The notes: a model not told the origin generated them from the sequence alone. Positions 8,972-18,522 are shown, counted from the stretch's first letter. The stretch: 64,000 bases of DNA from Flaviramulus sp. BrNp1-15 (GCF_022259695.1 NZ_CP092099.1:1472471-1536470), one strand, 5' to 3'. A program made the numbers and translations.

Positions 8972-11197
8972 TTAAACTCTTCTTACCTTATCAATACCAT
9001 TAATTTTTTTAAGTTTTTCTAAAAGTTTTTTGATAATGGTATTATTCTTAACAACTACATTGATTTTTCCAGAAAATAACCCGTCGTTAGTTTCAAAACT
9101 AATACTTTTCATATTAACTAACATGTTTTCTGAAATGACTCTTGTAATTTCATTTACTAAACCAATATGGTCTATACCAGAAATTAGGATTCTTACTAAA
9201 AATTCTTGCTGTGTAGAGTCTATCCATTTAGCTGGCATAATTCTATACGCGTAGTTTGATTGTAAACTAACCGCATTAGGACAATTATATTTATGAACTT
9301 TTAAGCCTTCGTTTACGGTTAGAAAACCAAAAACATTATCACCAGGAATTGGGTTACAACAATTAGCTAGTTTGTAATCTAGCTTTTCTTCTTCTTTACC
9401 AAAAACTAGTGAGTCATAATTTACGGTAACTTCATCTTTTTCAAGCTCTTCTTTTTTAATAGGAGATTTTCTAGATATTTTACTTTTAATATAACTCATG
9501 AAAGCATTACTTCTAGATGAAGCATAGCTTTTAAGCATATTATTATCTATTGATCCTACACCAATTCTATAAAATAAATCTAAACTAGTTTTTAACTTAA
9601 AGTAACGCACCATGTCGTTAATAGATTCTTCGTTTAAAGTTATTTTGAGTTGCTTTAGTTTACGACGCAAAATTTCTTTACCATCCTCACCAATCTGTCT
9701 TTTATCTTCTTTTAATGCAGATTTTATTTTAGCTCTTGATCGCGCAGTGGTGGCATAGTCTAACCAGTTTGAGTTAGGTTTGGCGTTTTCGGAGGTTAAA
9801 ATATCTACTTGATCACCACTTTTTAACTCATGACTTAAAGGAACCAACTTGCCATTCACTTTTGCGCCTCGAGTTTTCATACCAACTTCTGTATGAATAT
9901 TAAAAGCAAAATCTAAAGCAGTTGCTCCTTTTGGTAGTGATTTTAATTCACCAGCTGGGGTGAAAACAAAAATTTCTTTAGAATAAAGATTGAGTTTAAA
10001 CTGTTCTACAAAATCTACCGCGTTGGTTTCTGGGTTTTCAAGAGCTTCTTGAAGTCTATTAATCCAAGTTTCTAAACTATCTTCTTTTTCAGTTTCTTGT
10101 TTGTATTTATAATGAGCTGCATAACCTTTTTCTGCAATTTCATTCATACGCTCACTACGTATTTGAACTTCAACCCATCTACCTTTAGGGCCCATAACCG
10201 TTATATGTAAAGCTTCGTAACCTGTACTTTTTGGTGATGAAATCCAATCGCGAAGTCTGGTAGGGTTAGGTCTAAAATGGTCTGTAACGATAGAATAAAT
10301 TTTCCAAGCTAAAAACTTTTCAGTTTTAGGATCGCAATCACATTTATAGATGATACGTATGGCAAACTTATCGTAAACTTCATCAAAGGGAACCCCTTGA
10401 TTAAGCATTTTTTTACGAATAGAAAAAATTGATTTAGGTCTACCCTTTATAGTATAATCAAGATTTTCTTTATCAAGAGAGTTTTTTATGACTTCACTAA
10501 ATTGGTTAATATAAAGGTCTTGTTGCTCCTTACTTTCTTTAATTTTACCTAAAATGTCATTGTAAACATCAGGTTCGGTATACTTTAAACCTAAATCTTC
10601 AAGTTCTGTTTTAATATTGTAGAGCCCAATTCTATGTGCTAAAGGCGCGTAAATGTATAGTGTTTCAGATGCGATTTTAATCTGCTTATCTGGACGCATA
10701 GAGTCCATGGTTTGCATGTTGTGAAGTCTGTCTGCAATCTTAATAATAATAACTCTTACATCATCATTAAGTGTTAGGAGCATTTTACGAAAATTTTCAG
10801 CCTGCAAAGACACATCCATGTCTTTTTCTTTACTTAAAGATGAAATTTTTGTTAAGCCATCTACAATGGTAGCAACAGTTTTACCAAATTGTTTTTCAAT
10901 ATCTTCAATAGAATAATCAGGACTATCTTCAACTACATCATGAAGTAAAGCTGAAGCAATAGAGGTGGCATCCAAACCAATTTCTTGAGCAACAATTTTT
11001 GCTACAGCTAATGGATGGAAAATATAAGCTTCACCAGATTTTCTACGCTGATTTTTATGTCCGTCTAAAGCAACTTCAAAAGCGCTACGTATAAGTTTTT
11101 TATCGTCGTCAGTAAGTGTAGTATAGCTAACTTTTAATAACTTTTTGTAGGCTTGGGCAATGGCTGCATTTTCTTTTTCAATATCTACCTCTGTCAT
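8972..11197 (-). CDS. Bifunctional (p)ppGpp synthase/hydrolase (RelA/SpoT family)
   Basis: A 741-aa long RSH protein with all canonical domains in order. The HD hydrolase domain has FHPLAVAKIV and ALLHDVVEDSP near residues 60-95. The synthetase domain includes GRPKSIFSIRKKM and STGYEALHITV (about 240-340). TGS (about 395-455, FVFTPAGELKSLPKGATALDFAF) is followed by a zinc-finger-like CCNPIPGD region and a C-terminal ACT domain (about 665-741). The intact HD motif indicates hydrolase as well as synthetase activity, as in the single Rel of most Flavobacteriia. It is the first gene of a relA-fur-purA unit, linking the stringent alarmone to GTP-consuming purine synthesis. Confidence 0.95.
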   Translation of the reverse strand: MTEVDIEKENAAIAQAYKKLLKVSYTTLTDDDKKLIRSAFEVALDGHKNQRRKSGEAYIFHPLAVAKIVAQEIGLDATSIASALLHDVVEDSPDYSIEDIEKQFGKTVATIVDGLTKISSLSKEKDMDVSLQAENFRKMLLTLNDDVRVIIIKIADRLHNMQTMDSMRPDKQIKIASETLYIYAPLAHRIGLYNIKTELEDLGLKYTEPDVYNDILGKIKESKEQQDLYINQFSEVIKNSLDKENLDYTIKGRPKSIFSIRKKMLNQGVPFDEVYDKFAIRIIYKCDCDPKTEKFLAWKIYSIVTDHFRPNPTRLRDWISSPKSTGYEALHITVMGPKGRWVEVQIRSERMNEIAEKGYAAHYKYKQETEKEDSLETWINRLQEALENPETNAVDFVEQFKLNLYSKEIFVFTPAGELKSLPKGATALDFAFNIHTEVGMKTRGAKVNGKLVPLSHELKSGDQVDILTSENAKPNSNWLDYATTARSRAKIKSALKEDKRQIGEDGKEILRRKLKQLKITLNEESINDMVRYFKLKTSLDLFYRIGVGSIDNNMLKSYASSRSNAFMSYIKSKISRKSPIKKEELEKDEVTVNYDSLVFGKEEEKLDYKLANCCNPIPGDNVFGFLTVNEGLKVHKYNCPNAVSLQSNYAYRIMPAKWIDSTQQEFLVRILISGIDHIGLVNEITRVISENMLVNMKSISFETNDGLFSGKINVVVKNNTIIKKLLEKLKKINGIDKVRRV

Positions 11198-11268
11198 AAA
11201 TTAAAAGTAAAACAATCTGTTTTAACAACCAACATGAAACTTGATTTTTTATAATAATTTGTAAAGTT

Positions 11269-11841
11269 TTATGAATTTAAAAATTTAACCAGTTTAGTAA
11301 TAGCTTTTCCACGATGACCAATACTGTTTTTTAAATTTAAATCCATTTCTGCAAATGTTTTATCATACCCTTTTGGTTTGAAAATGGGGTCGTAACCAAA
11401 ACCATTTTTTCCATGTTTTTTATCTGTTATTTCTCCTTCACAAATGCCTGGGAAAGTTTTAATTTGGTCATTTAAATGTAACGCAATAACTGTTTTAAAT
11501 TGAGCATTTTTGTTATCCTTAGTGCTCAATTCTGTTAATAATTTATTTATATTATTATTAGCATCGCGTTGTTCTCCAGCATAACGTGCAGAAAAAACAC
11601 CAGGTTCACCGTTTAAAGCTTCAACTTCTAATCCGGTATCATCTGCAAAACAATCATAGCCATAATTGTTTTTAATATATTCTACTTTTTGAATTGCGTT
11701 TCCTTTTATAGTATTTTGAGTTTCTGGAACTTCTTCAAAACATCCAATATCCTTCAGGCTCAACAATTTGATATGCTTTGGGATTAAAGTTTGTACTTCT
11801 TTTATTTTATTTAGGTTATTGGTGGCGAAAACGAGTTGCAT
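11269..11841 (-). CDS. rdgB: dITP/XTP pyrophosphatase (RdgB/HAM1 family)
   Basis: A 190-aa house-cleaning nucleotidase that hydrolyses non-canonical purine triphosphates (dITP, XTP). Family signatures are the start FATNNLNKIKEV, FADDTGLEVEALNGEPGVFSARYAG, FGYDPIFKPKGYDKTFAEM and the C-terminal IGHRGKAI. The length matches the family. ATG at 11841 follows a TATTTTTG element on the minus strand (11870-11863). It lies 71 bp upstream of the relA start on the same strand and is divergent from hpf. Confidence 0.94.
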   Translation of the reverse strand: MQLVFATNNLNKIKEVQTLIPKHIKLLSLKDIGCFEEVPETQNTIKGNAIQKVEYIKNNYGYDCFADDTGLEVEALNGEPGVFSARYAGEQRDANNNINKLLTELSTKDNKNAQFKTVIALHLNDQIKTFPGICEGEITDKKHGKNGFGYDPIFKPKGYDKTFAEMDLNLKNSIGHRGKAITKLVKFLNS

Positions 11842-11862
11842 TTACATAAAAAGTTTAGTTTT

Positions 11863-11870
11863 CAAAAATA
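11863..11870 (-). promoter_or_regulatory. Candidate -7 element of rdgB
   Basis: The minus strand reads TATTTTTG, matching TAnnTTTG, 22 bp before the rdgB ATG in the divergent rdgB/hpf gap. No -33 TTG is present at standard spacing. Confidence 0.4.
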
Positions 11871-12010
11871 ATACTATAATCATTGATATGAAATAGAACA
11901 GTTTAAATATTAAAATGAAAATTTCACTTTATTTTATGATCTATATCACTTTAGAATTATTTAAAAACGTTTATATTTATAATAGATTTAAACATTAAAA
12001 GAGAACGATT

Positions 12011-12310
12011 ATGACAGTAAACATTCAATATGTAGATGTAGATGTGAGTGAAGCACTTTCAACTTACACTAATGGTAAACTAGAAAAATTATCTAATAAG
12101 TATGAATTTTTAATAAATGCACAAGTGTATTTTAAAAAGGAAGAAAACGAACATGATAAAGGTAAAATATGTAACATAGAATTGAGCTTACCCGGACCAA
12201 GAATTTTTGCCACATCCAATGAAAAGAATTATGAAATGGCAGTTAAAGAAACTATAAACGATATAGAACGCCAACTTAAAAAGCGTAAGCAAGTTTTTAA
12301 GCCTTATTAA
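12011..12310 (+). CDS. hpf: Ribosome hibernation-promoting factor, short form
   Basis: A 99-aa HPF/RaiA-family protein that binds 30S subunits and promotes hibernation. It shows the small alpha/beta fold with VSEALSTYTNGKLEKLSNKY in helix 1, a YFKKEENEHDKGKICNIELSL strand pair, and NYEMAVKETINDIERQLKKRK as the basic C-terminal helix. It lacks the long C-terminal dimerisation domain of long HPF. Its stop codon overlaps that of convergent rlmH by 3-4 bases, so the two 3' ends are interlocked with no terminator between them. Confidence 0.9.
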   Translation: MTVNIQYVDVDVSEALSTYTNGKLEKLSNKYEFLINAQVYFKKEENEHDKGKICNIELSLPGPRIFATSNEKNYEMAVKETINDIERQLKKRKQVFKPY

Positions 12311-12780
12311 CGATGGTGGTAGGGTTCATTTTTTAAAATAGTGAAGCCTCTATAAAGTTGTTCAATAAAAAATAAGCGAATCATTTGATGGGAAAATGTC
12401 ATTTTAGATAATGATATTTTTCCATTTGCTTTTTTATAAACCTCTTCAGAAAAACCATAAGGCCCACCAATAACAAAAACCAATTGTTTTATTCCAGAAT
12501 TCATATGTTTTTGTAAATATGATGAAAACCCTACAGAATCTAATTGCTTTCCGTTTTCATCTAATAAAATTAAAACATCAGTATTGTTAATTTTATTCAA
12601 AATAAGCTCGCCTTCTTTTTGTTTCTGTTGAACTTCACTTAAGTTTTTAGAATTTTTTATATCAGGAATAATTTCTAAATTAAATTTAATGTAATAACTC
12701 AAACGCTTCTTATAATCATCAATTAATGATATAAGTTGCTTATTATCAGTTTTTCCTATTGCAATAAGTTTAATAGTCAT
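12307..12780 (-). CDS. rlmH: 23S rRNA (pseudouridine-1915-N3)-methyltransferase
   Basis: A 157-aa SPOUT-family enzyme, the usual length, that methylates pseudouridine 1915 in helix 69 of 23S rRNA using S-adenosylmethionine. Key segments are the SAM-binding knot LVFVIGGPYGFSEEV, KISLSKMTFSHQMIRLFFIEQLYR and the terminal EPYHHR. It is convergent and overlapping with hpf, another ribosome-directed protein; this may be only compact packing, but antisense overlap at the 3' ends is real in the sequence. Confidence 0.96.
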   Translation of the reverse strand: MTIKLIAIGKTDNKQLISLIDDYKKRLSYYIKFNLEIIPDIKNSKNLSEVQQKQKEGELILNKINNTDVLILLDENGKQLDSVGFSSYLQKHMNSGIKQLVFVIGGPYGFSEEVYKKANGKISLSKMTFSHQMIRLFFIEQLYRGFTILKNEPYHHR

Positions 12781-12880
12781 AAAAGCAAAATTACTATTTA
12801 CTATTTATGAATAATGGATTTAAATAAGAAAAAATTATAAAATTGATAAATGTAAAATTTAATTAAGTAAATCAATTTCT

Positions 12881-12888
12881 TATTTTTG
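12881..12888 (+). promoter_or_regulatory. Candidate -7 element of nadC
   Basis: TATTTTTG, matching the Bacteroidetes TAnnTTTG element, 22 bp before the nadC ATG. No convincing -33 TTG at standard spacing. Confidence 0.45.
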
Positions 12889-12910
12889 TTTCAACTAACT
12901 AATAAATACA

Positions 12911-13771
12911 ATGATTACACAGGAGCAATTTGACACCGAGGTAAAAATGATAATTTCTAATGCCATTAGAGAAGATGTTGGAGATGGCGATCATAGTTCT
13001 TTAGCCTGTATTCCTGAAAATGCCAGAGGAAAAGCTAAACTTTTAGTTAAGGATAAAGGTATTATTGGAGGGGTTAATTTTGCTAAAAAAGTTTTTGCCT
13101 ACGTTGATAAAAATTTAAAATTAGATGTGCGTATTGAAGACGGTACCGAAGTATCTTTTGGAGATATTGTAATGTATGTTGAAGGGTCTTCGCAATCTAT
13201 ATTAAAAGCAGAGCGTACAGTACTAAACGCTATGCAACGTATGAGTGCCATAGCAACAAAAACCAGAATGTTTGTAGATTTAGTTGAAGGCACAAAAACT
13301 AAAATTTTAGATACTCGTAAAACAACTCCAGGTATTCGTGTGTTAGAAAAATGGGCTGTTAAAATTGGAGGAGGAGAAAACCATAGATTTGCACTATACG
13401 ATATGATTATGCTAAAAGATAACCATATTGATTTTGCAGGAGGTATCACTAAAGCTATAGAGTTAACTAAGCAATATTTAAAAGATACTGGTAAAGATTT
13501 AGATATAATGGTTGAAGCTAGAAATTTAATAGAAGTAGAAGAGATTTTACAAAACGATGGCGTTTATAGAATTTTACTAGATAATTTTGATTATGAAGAC
13601 ACAAGAAAAGCGGTTAAACTAATCGGAAATAAGTGTCTTACAGAATCTTCAGGAAATATAAACGAAACAACCATTAGACATTATGCAGAATGTGGTGTTA
13701 ATTATATTTCATGTGGAGCATTAACGCACTCTGTACATAACATGGATTTAAGTTTAAAAGCTATTAAGTAG
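12911..13771 (+). CDS. nadC: Nicotinate-nucleotide pyrophosphorylase (carboxylating)
   Basis: A 286-aa quinolinate phosphoribosyltransferase that makes nicotinate mononucleotide from quinolinate and PRPP in de novo NAD synthesis. Diagnostic motifs are REDVGDGDHSS at the N terminus, AERTVLNAMQRMSAIAT, LDTRKTTPGIRVLEKWAVKIGGG, the active-site HRFALYDMIMLKDNHI and the C-terminal barrel sequence SSGNINETTIRHYAECGVNYISCGALTHS. It reads divergently from rlmH. No nadA or nadB is in the window. Confidence 0.97.
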   Translation: MITQEQFDTEVKMIISNAIREDVGDGDHSSLACIPENARGKAKLLVKDKGIIGGVNFAKKVFAYVDKNLKLDVRIEDGTEVSFGDIVMYVEGSSQSILKAERTVLNAMQRMSAIATKTRMFVDLVEGTKTKILDTRKTTPGIRVLEKWAVKIGGGENHRFALYDMIMLKDNHIDFAGGITKAIELTKQYLKDTGKDLDIMVEARNLIEVEEILQNDGVYRILLDNFDYEDTRKAVKLIGNKCLTESSGNINETTIRHYAECGVNYISCGALTHSVHNMDLSLKAIK

Positions 13772-13826
13772 TTTTTAAACAAAAAAGGAGAAGTTTAATC
13801 TTTCTACAAAGCAATCTTAAATTTAA

Positions 13827-13834
13827 TAACTTTG
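13827..13834 (+). promoter_or_regulatory. Candidate -7 element of the yihY-priA pair
   Basis: TAACTTTG, matching TAnnTTTG, 26 bp before the ATG at 13860, in the 88-bp gap after nadC. It suggests that the membrane-protein/priA pair has its own promoter. Confidence 0.4.
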
Positions 13835-13859
13835 CTATAAACCTAAATGCAAATTATTA

Positions 13860-14801
13860 ATGACTAAACCCATTGAAGACAAACTAGACAAAATCCCGGT
13901 AATTAATGTCTTGGTGCGGTTTTTAAAGCAAATTAAATTACCTGGTCTTGAAGGTTTATCTTTTTACGATTTAATAGAACTTTACATTACTGGTATTGTA
14001 AGAGGTGCCCTAACTACTCGGGCTAGTGCTATTGCTTTTAGTTTTTTTACTGCTATTTTTCCTTTTTTGTTGTTTGTAATTATTGTTATTCCCTACATAC
14101 CAATTAATAATTTTCAGATTGAATTTGAACAATTTCTAAATTCATTTTTGCCACCTCAAACCTCAGAATTCTTTTTTGAAAATATATTTAGAGATATAAG
14201 TAGTAATAGCGGAGGTGGACTTATATCTTCAGTATTCTTGCTTTCCATCTTTTTAATGGCAAATGGTGTAAATGCTGTGTTTTCAGGTTTTGAAAGTTCT
14301 TATCATAGACAATTATACCGAAATGTATTTAAGCAGTATATGTATGCGTTAGGAATAGCTTTAATATTAGCATTTTTGGTGTTATTAACAGTTGCTATAT
14401 TTGGGTATTTTCAAATCTATGTCATTCAACCATTATATGAGAATTTTAGTGGCGAAGTTTTCCAAAAAAACGACCAAGGATTAGGTTGGATAATTTTTGC
14501 AAAATATCTCTTTTTCGTGTTTATGGTTTATATAGCAACGGCTACGTTGTATTATTTTGGTACTAAAGAAGGTAAACATTCTAAATTTTTCTCTATAGGT
14601 GCTTTATTTACTACACTTCTCATCATATTAACATCGTATTTGTTTGGTATTTATATTGAAAACTTTAGTCAGTATAACAAGCTTTATGGTTCCATTGGAG
14701 CGCTTTTAATTTTGTTATTTTATTTATGGATGAATTCTAATATTTTATTATTAGGATATGAACTAAATGCTTCTTTAAATAAACTACGAAAAACACGTTA
14801 G
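13860..14801 (+). CDS. YihY/BrkB (UPF0761) family inner membrane protein
   Basis: A 313-aa protein with six hydrophobic segments and the family signature RASAIAFSFFTAIFPFLLFV near residue 60. A later conserved region is NGVNAVFSGFESSYHR, and SIGALLILLFYLWMNSNILLLGYELNA lies near the end. Once misannotated as ribonuclease BN; the true function is unknown. It ends 3 bp before the priA start, so the two are co-transcribed. The cytoplasmic N terminus of about 50 residues is typical of Flavobacteriia members. Confidence 0.88.
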   Translation: MTKPIEDKLDKIPVINVLVRFLKQIKLPGLEGLSFYDLIELYITGIVRGALTTRASAIAFSFFTAIFPFLLFVIIVIPYIPINNFQIEFEQFLNSFLPPQTSEFFFENIFRDISSNSGGGLISSVFLLSIFLMANGVNAVFSGFESSYHRQLYRNVFKQYMYALGIALILAFLVLLTVAIFGYFQIYVIQPLYENFSGEVFQKNDQGLGWIIFAKYLFFVFMVYIATATLYYFGTKEGKHSKFFSIGALFTTLLIILTSYLFGIYIENFSQYNKLYGSIGALLILLFYLWMNSNILLLGYELNASLNKLRKTR

Positions 14802-14804
14802 TTT

Positions 14805-17255
14805 ATGCAGTATTTCATTGATGTTATTATACCTGTTCCGCTTCAAAAGTTATTTACATATAAAATAACTCTAGCTGAATCCGATTTTTTAAAATCAGGA
14901 ATGCGTGTTGCTGTGCCTTTCGGTAAATCTAAAATCTACACAGGCATTGTTTTTAAAATTCATAATGATGCACCAACGGCTTACGAAGCTAAAGAAATTC
15001 ATCAAATTTTAGATGATTCATCTATTGTAAATGAAATTCAATTGCAGTTATGGCAATGGATTTCTAAATATTACATGTGTACATTGGGCGATGTGCTGCG
15101 AGCAGCATTACCTAATGCTTTTATTCTAGAAAGTGAAACTGTAATTACTAAAAATAAAGATGAAATTGATGAGTCTATTTTAAAAGACGATGAGTTTTTG
15201 GTTTACGAAGCATTACACCATCAATCATCTTTAAAAATTCATGATATCTCAAATATTCTCGATAAAAAGAATGTGCTTCCTGTAATTAAAAGGCTTATTG
15301 AAAAAGAAGCTATTTTAGTTGAAGAAGAGGTTTACGAGAAGTATAAACCAAAGTTAGTGCGTTATGTGAAGTTACATTCGAATTTTTCTTCAGAAAAAGC
15401 ACTGCAAAACTTATTAGAAGATTTAGGTAGAGCGCATAAACAAAAAGAAGTTGTATTAAGCTTATTTTCAATTTCTGCAAAAACAAAAAAACCTGTAAAA
15501 GTTTCAGATTTATCTAATGAAAGTGGAGCGTCTCCAGCAATTATAAAGGCTTTGATTGATAAAGGTGTTCTGGAAGAATATCATATCCAAACAGATCGCG
15601 TTGAGTATTCGGGTGAGGATAACGAAGATTCAAAAACACTAAACGAGTATCAAGAAAAGGCTTTAAGCGACATACAAAGTTCTTTTCAAAACCATAATGT
15701 AACGTTGCTTCATGGTGTAACCTCTTCTGGTAAAACTGAAATTTATGTGAAGCTTATTGAAAATGCTTTAAACAATAATAAACAAGTGTTGTATTTGCTT
15801 CCGGAAATAGCTTTAACAACACAATTGGTTACAAGGCTTCAGAACTATTTTGGAGAAAAAGTGGCTATTTTTCACTCAAAGTATTCCTCTTATGAACGTG
15901 TTGAGGTTTGGAATAACGTTTTGCAAAATTCCGCGAAAGCACAAATAGTTTTAGGAGCACGTTCATCTATTTTTTTACCATTTAATAATTTAGGATTAAT
16001 AATCGTTGATGAAGAGCATGAACAATCGTTTAAGCAGTTTGATCCTGCTCCTCGATATCATGCGCGAGATACTGCCGTTGTTTTAGCAAATATGCACCAA
16101 TCAAAAATACTCTTAGGTTCTGCAACACCAAGTTTAGAGAGTTATTTTAACGCTAAGCAAAACAAATATGGTTTTGTTGAATTAATGCATCGTTATAATA
16201 ATGTTTTGATGCCAGATATTGAATTGGTTGATATTAAAGATAAGCTTAAAAAGAAACGCATGAAAGGGCATTTTAGCGATAGACTTATCGAGGAAATGAC
16301 TGAAACGTTAAACGATGGGCATCAAATAATATTATTTCAAAATAGACGTGGATTTTCACCCATAATTGAATGTAAAACATGTGGACATTCACCACAATGT
16401 CCAAATTGTGATGTAAGTTTAACATATCATCAATATAGAAATCAATTACGTTGCCATTATTGTGGATACAATTCTGCAATGATGCAAGATTGTATGGCTT
16501 GTGGTAGTCAGGATTTGGATAATAAAGGTTTTGGTACCGAGCAAATTGAAGAAGAGGTAAAAACATTGTTTCCAGACTATAAAGTGGCTAGAATGGATTT
16601 AGATACGACTCGCGGTAAATATGGCTACGAAAAGATAATTACAGCTTTAGAGCAACAGGAAATAGATATTTTAGTTGGTACACAAATGCTAACTAAAGGT
16701 TTAGACTTTAGAAATGTGAAGTTGGTGGGAATAATGAATGCAGATAATATGTTAAACTTTCCAGATTTTAGAGCTCACGAACGTAGTTTTCAACTCATGT
16801 TGCAAGTATCGGGTAGAGCAGGACGTACCGAAGAGCGTGGTAAGGTGTTAATTCAAACATATAATCCACATCACAATATATTACAACAAGTATCTACCAA
16901 TAATTATATGGATATGTTTAACGAGCAAATGAACGATCGATATAATTATAAATACCCACCTGTTTACAAGCAGATAAAAATTACATTAAAGCATAAAGAT
17001 TATAACAGAGTTGAAACAGCATCTATATGGTTTGCAAAATCTTTAAGGCAAGTATTTAAAGAAAATGTATTAGGGCCAGAATCTCCACCAATAGCTAGAA
17101 TTAGAAATCAATTTCATAAAAATATTCTAGTAAAGATTCCTAAAGACCAATCTTTATCAAAAACAAAAGAAGCTATTATTAAAATAAACAATAGCTTCTC
17201 TAGTGTAAAAGATTTTCGGTCGGTTAGGGTAATTCTAAATGTCGATAACTTTTAA
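14805..17255 (+). CDS. priA: Primosomal replication-restart helicase PriA
   Basis: An 816-aa superfamily 2 helicase that reloads the replisome at stalled forks. Order: N-terminal 3'-DNA-binding domain (VIIPVPLQKLFTYKI), a winged-helix segment, helicase motif I GVTSSGKTEIY near residue 305, motif II IIVDEEHEQSF, and motif III LGSATPSLES. The zinc-binding insertion has eight cysteines in CKTCGHSPQCPNCD and CHYCG...CMACG near 525-570. The C-terminal lobe contains ILVGTQMLTKGLDF and QVSGRAGRTEERGKV. The length is within the family range. It follows yihY by 3 bp and converges on the LytTR regulator. Confidence 0.97.
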   Translation: MQYFIDVIIPVPLQKLFTYKITLAESDFLKSGMRVAVPFGKSKIYTGIVFKIHNDAPTAYEAKEIHQILDDSSIVNEIQLQLWQWISKYYMCTLGDVLRAALPNAFILESETVITKNKDEIDESILKDDEFLVYEALHHQSSLKIHDISNILDKKNVLPVIKRLIEKEAILVEEEVYEKYKPKLVRYVKLHSNFSSEKALQNLLEDLGRAHKQKEVVLSLFSISAKTKKPVKVSDLSNESGASPAIIKALIDKGVLEEYHIQTDRVEYSGEDNEDSKTLNEYQEKALSDIQSSFQNHNVTLLHGVTSSGKTEIYVKLIENALNNNKQVLYLLPEIALTTQLVTRLQNYFGEKVAIFHSKYSSYERVEVWNNVLQNSAKAQIVLGARSSIFLPFNNLGLIIVDEEHEQSFKQFDPAPRYHARDTAVVLANMHQSKILLGSATPSLESYFNAKQNKYGFVELMHRYNNVLMPDIELVDIKDKLKKKRMKGHFSDRLIEEMTETLNDGHQIILFQNRRGFSPIIECKTCGHSPQCPNCDVSLTYHQYRNQLRCHYCGYNSAMMQDCMACGSQDLDNKGFGTEQIEEEVKTLFPDYKVARMDLDTTRGKYGYEKIITALEQQEIDILVGTQMLTKGLDFRNVKLVGIMNADNMLNFPDFRAHERSFQLMLQVSGRAGRTEERGKVLIQTYNPHHNILQQVSTNNYMDMFNEQMNDRYNYKYPPVYKQIKITLKHKDYNRVETASIWFAKSLRQVFKENVLGPESPPIARIRNQFHKNILVKIPKDQSLSKTKEAIIKINNSFSSVKDFRSVRVILNVDNF

Positions 17256-17275
17256 TTTTTTCTTTAAGTTGAGTT

Positions 17276-17971
17276 TTAAATATTATTTAAAGCATCAACT
17301 AGTTGGGTTTTTTTGTTTCTACTTAAAGGAATTTCGTAAGCGCCAACTTCAACATTTTTACTGTTGAATCTGTCTATCTTATCAAGATTCACTATATAAG
17401 ATTTATGAATTCTTAAAAATTTGCCTTCAGGTAATTCAGCTTCAAAAGCTTTCATTGTAGATAATACTACTAAGCTGTTTTCTTCAGTAACTAATTTTAC
17501 ATAATCACCAAGGGCTTCAATCCACTTAATATCTTTAATGTAAACTTTACGTTTTTTAAGATTACTCTTCACAAATATATGTTCACCTTCTTCTTCATTA
17601 AAGTCTAAGGTTAATCTATGTTGTTCTAAAGCCTTGTCTACAGAGGTGTTAAAACGTTCTCTTGTAATTGGCTTGTGTAAATAATCGGTAGCATCATAGT
17701 TAAATGCTTTAAACGCATATTCCGTTTTACCAGTTACAAATATAATTTGGGGTTTTTTGTTTAATACGTCTAAAAGTTCAAATCCGTTTAGCACTGGCAT
17801 TTCAATGTCTAAAAAAATTAAATCAACTTGATGCGTATTTAAACCATTCTTAGTTTCTAAAGCACTACTATACTCTGCTATAAGGTTTAGAGAAGGGTGA
17901 TTCTCGACTAACTTAACAATAGAGAGGCGTTGTATTGCTGAATCGTCTACTACTACACAGTTTAAAGTCAT
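17276..17971 (-). CDS. LytTR-family response regulator, orphan
   Basis: A 231-aa two-domain regulator. The receiver domain (about 1-120) shows acidic VVVDDS near residue 8, the phosphoacceptor Asp55 in LIFLDIEMP, the switch threonine in IFVTGKTEYA and the lysine in DYLHKPI. The LytTR DNA-binding domain (about 130-230) shows IFVKSNLKKRKVYIKDIKWIEALGDYV and FLRIHKSYIVNLDKID. No histidine kinase is adjacent, although this class is usually paired with a LytS-like kinase, so its partner must be elsewhere. It is divergent from rpsF with a 210-bp gap and converges on priA. Confidence 0.92.
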   Translation of the reverse strand: MTLNCVVVDDSAIQRLSIVKLVENHPSLNLIAEYSSALETKNGLNTHQVDLIFLDIEMPVLNGFELLDVLNKKPQIIFVTGKTEYAFKAFNYDATDYLHKPITRERFNTSVDKALEQHRLTLDFNEEEGEHIFVKSNLKKRKVYIKDIKWIEALGDYVKLVTEENSLVVLSTMKAFEAELPEGKFLRIHKSYIVNLDKIDRFNSKNVEVGAYEIPLSRNKKTQLVDALNNI

Positions 17972-18119
17972 AACATTTTATATTATTTCGGTTAAGATAT
18001 CGACAATAGTACAAAAAATTCGGCTAAAAACCAAAAATCATCGGTGAAACGTTTGTTTTAACATAATTTTAACATTTTAGTCTAGCTAATTTTATGCTAC
18101 AATTAAAAGGAAGATATAG

Positions 18120-18150
18120 TTGTGTAATATACAAATATTATTTATTTTTG
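18120..18150 (+). promoter_or_regulatory. Promoter of the rpsF-rpsR-rplI operon
   Basis: A TTG -33 element at 18120-18122 and TATTTTTG at 18143-18150, with a 20-bp spacer, matching the Bacteroidetes primary-sigma consensus (TTG, 19-21 bp, TAnnTTTG). It lies 32 bp before the rpsF ATG. Confidence 0.7.
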
Positions 18151-18181
18151 CAGCCAATTTTTAACAATAAAATAGATTTTT

Positions 18182-18520
18182 ATGAATCATTATGAAACTG
18201 TTTTCATCTTAAATCCCGTTTTATCTGAAGATCAGATAAAGGAAACAGTAAAGAAATACGAAGATTTTCTTGTTTCTAACGGCGCTAAGATGGTAGCAAA
18301 AGAAGATTGGGGGCTAAAAAAATTAGCATACCCAATACAAAACAAGAAAAGTGGTTTTTATCACTTATTTGAATACACCGTACCAGGTGAGGTAATTAAT
18401 GCTTTAGAATTAGAGTTTAGACGTGATGAGCGTTTCATGCGTTATTTAACAGTCGCGTTAGATAAGCACGCTATTTCATGGGCAGAGAGAAGAAGAGAAA
18501 AACTTAAAGTAAAAGCTTAA
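18182..18520 (+). CDS. rpsF: 30S ribosomal protein S6
   Basis: A 112-aa bS6 protein, starting [19 protein letters not shown] and containing [25 protein letters not shown] and [16 protein letters not shown], all standard for the family. It binds bS18 and 16S rRNA on the platform of the small subunit. First gene of the rpsF-rpsR-rplI operon, 2 bp before rpsR. Confidence 0.97.
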   Translation: MNHYETVFILNPVLSEDQIKETVKKYEDFLVSNGAKMVAKEDWGLKKLAYPIQNKKSGFYHLFEYTVPGEVINALELEFRRDERFMRYLTVALDKHAISWAERRREKLKVKA

Positions 18521-18522
18521 TT

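Noticed and set aside
13099-13449. Minus-strand open frame inside nadC
   Set aside because: Overlaps conserved active-site codons of nadC on the other strand; treated as a shadow.
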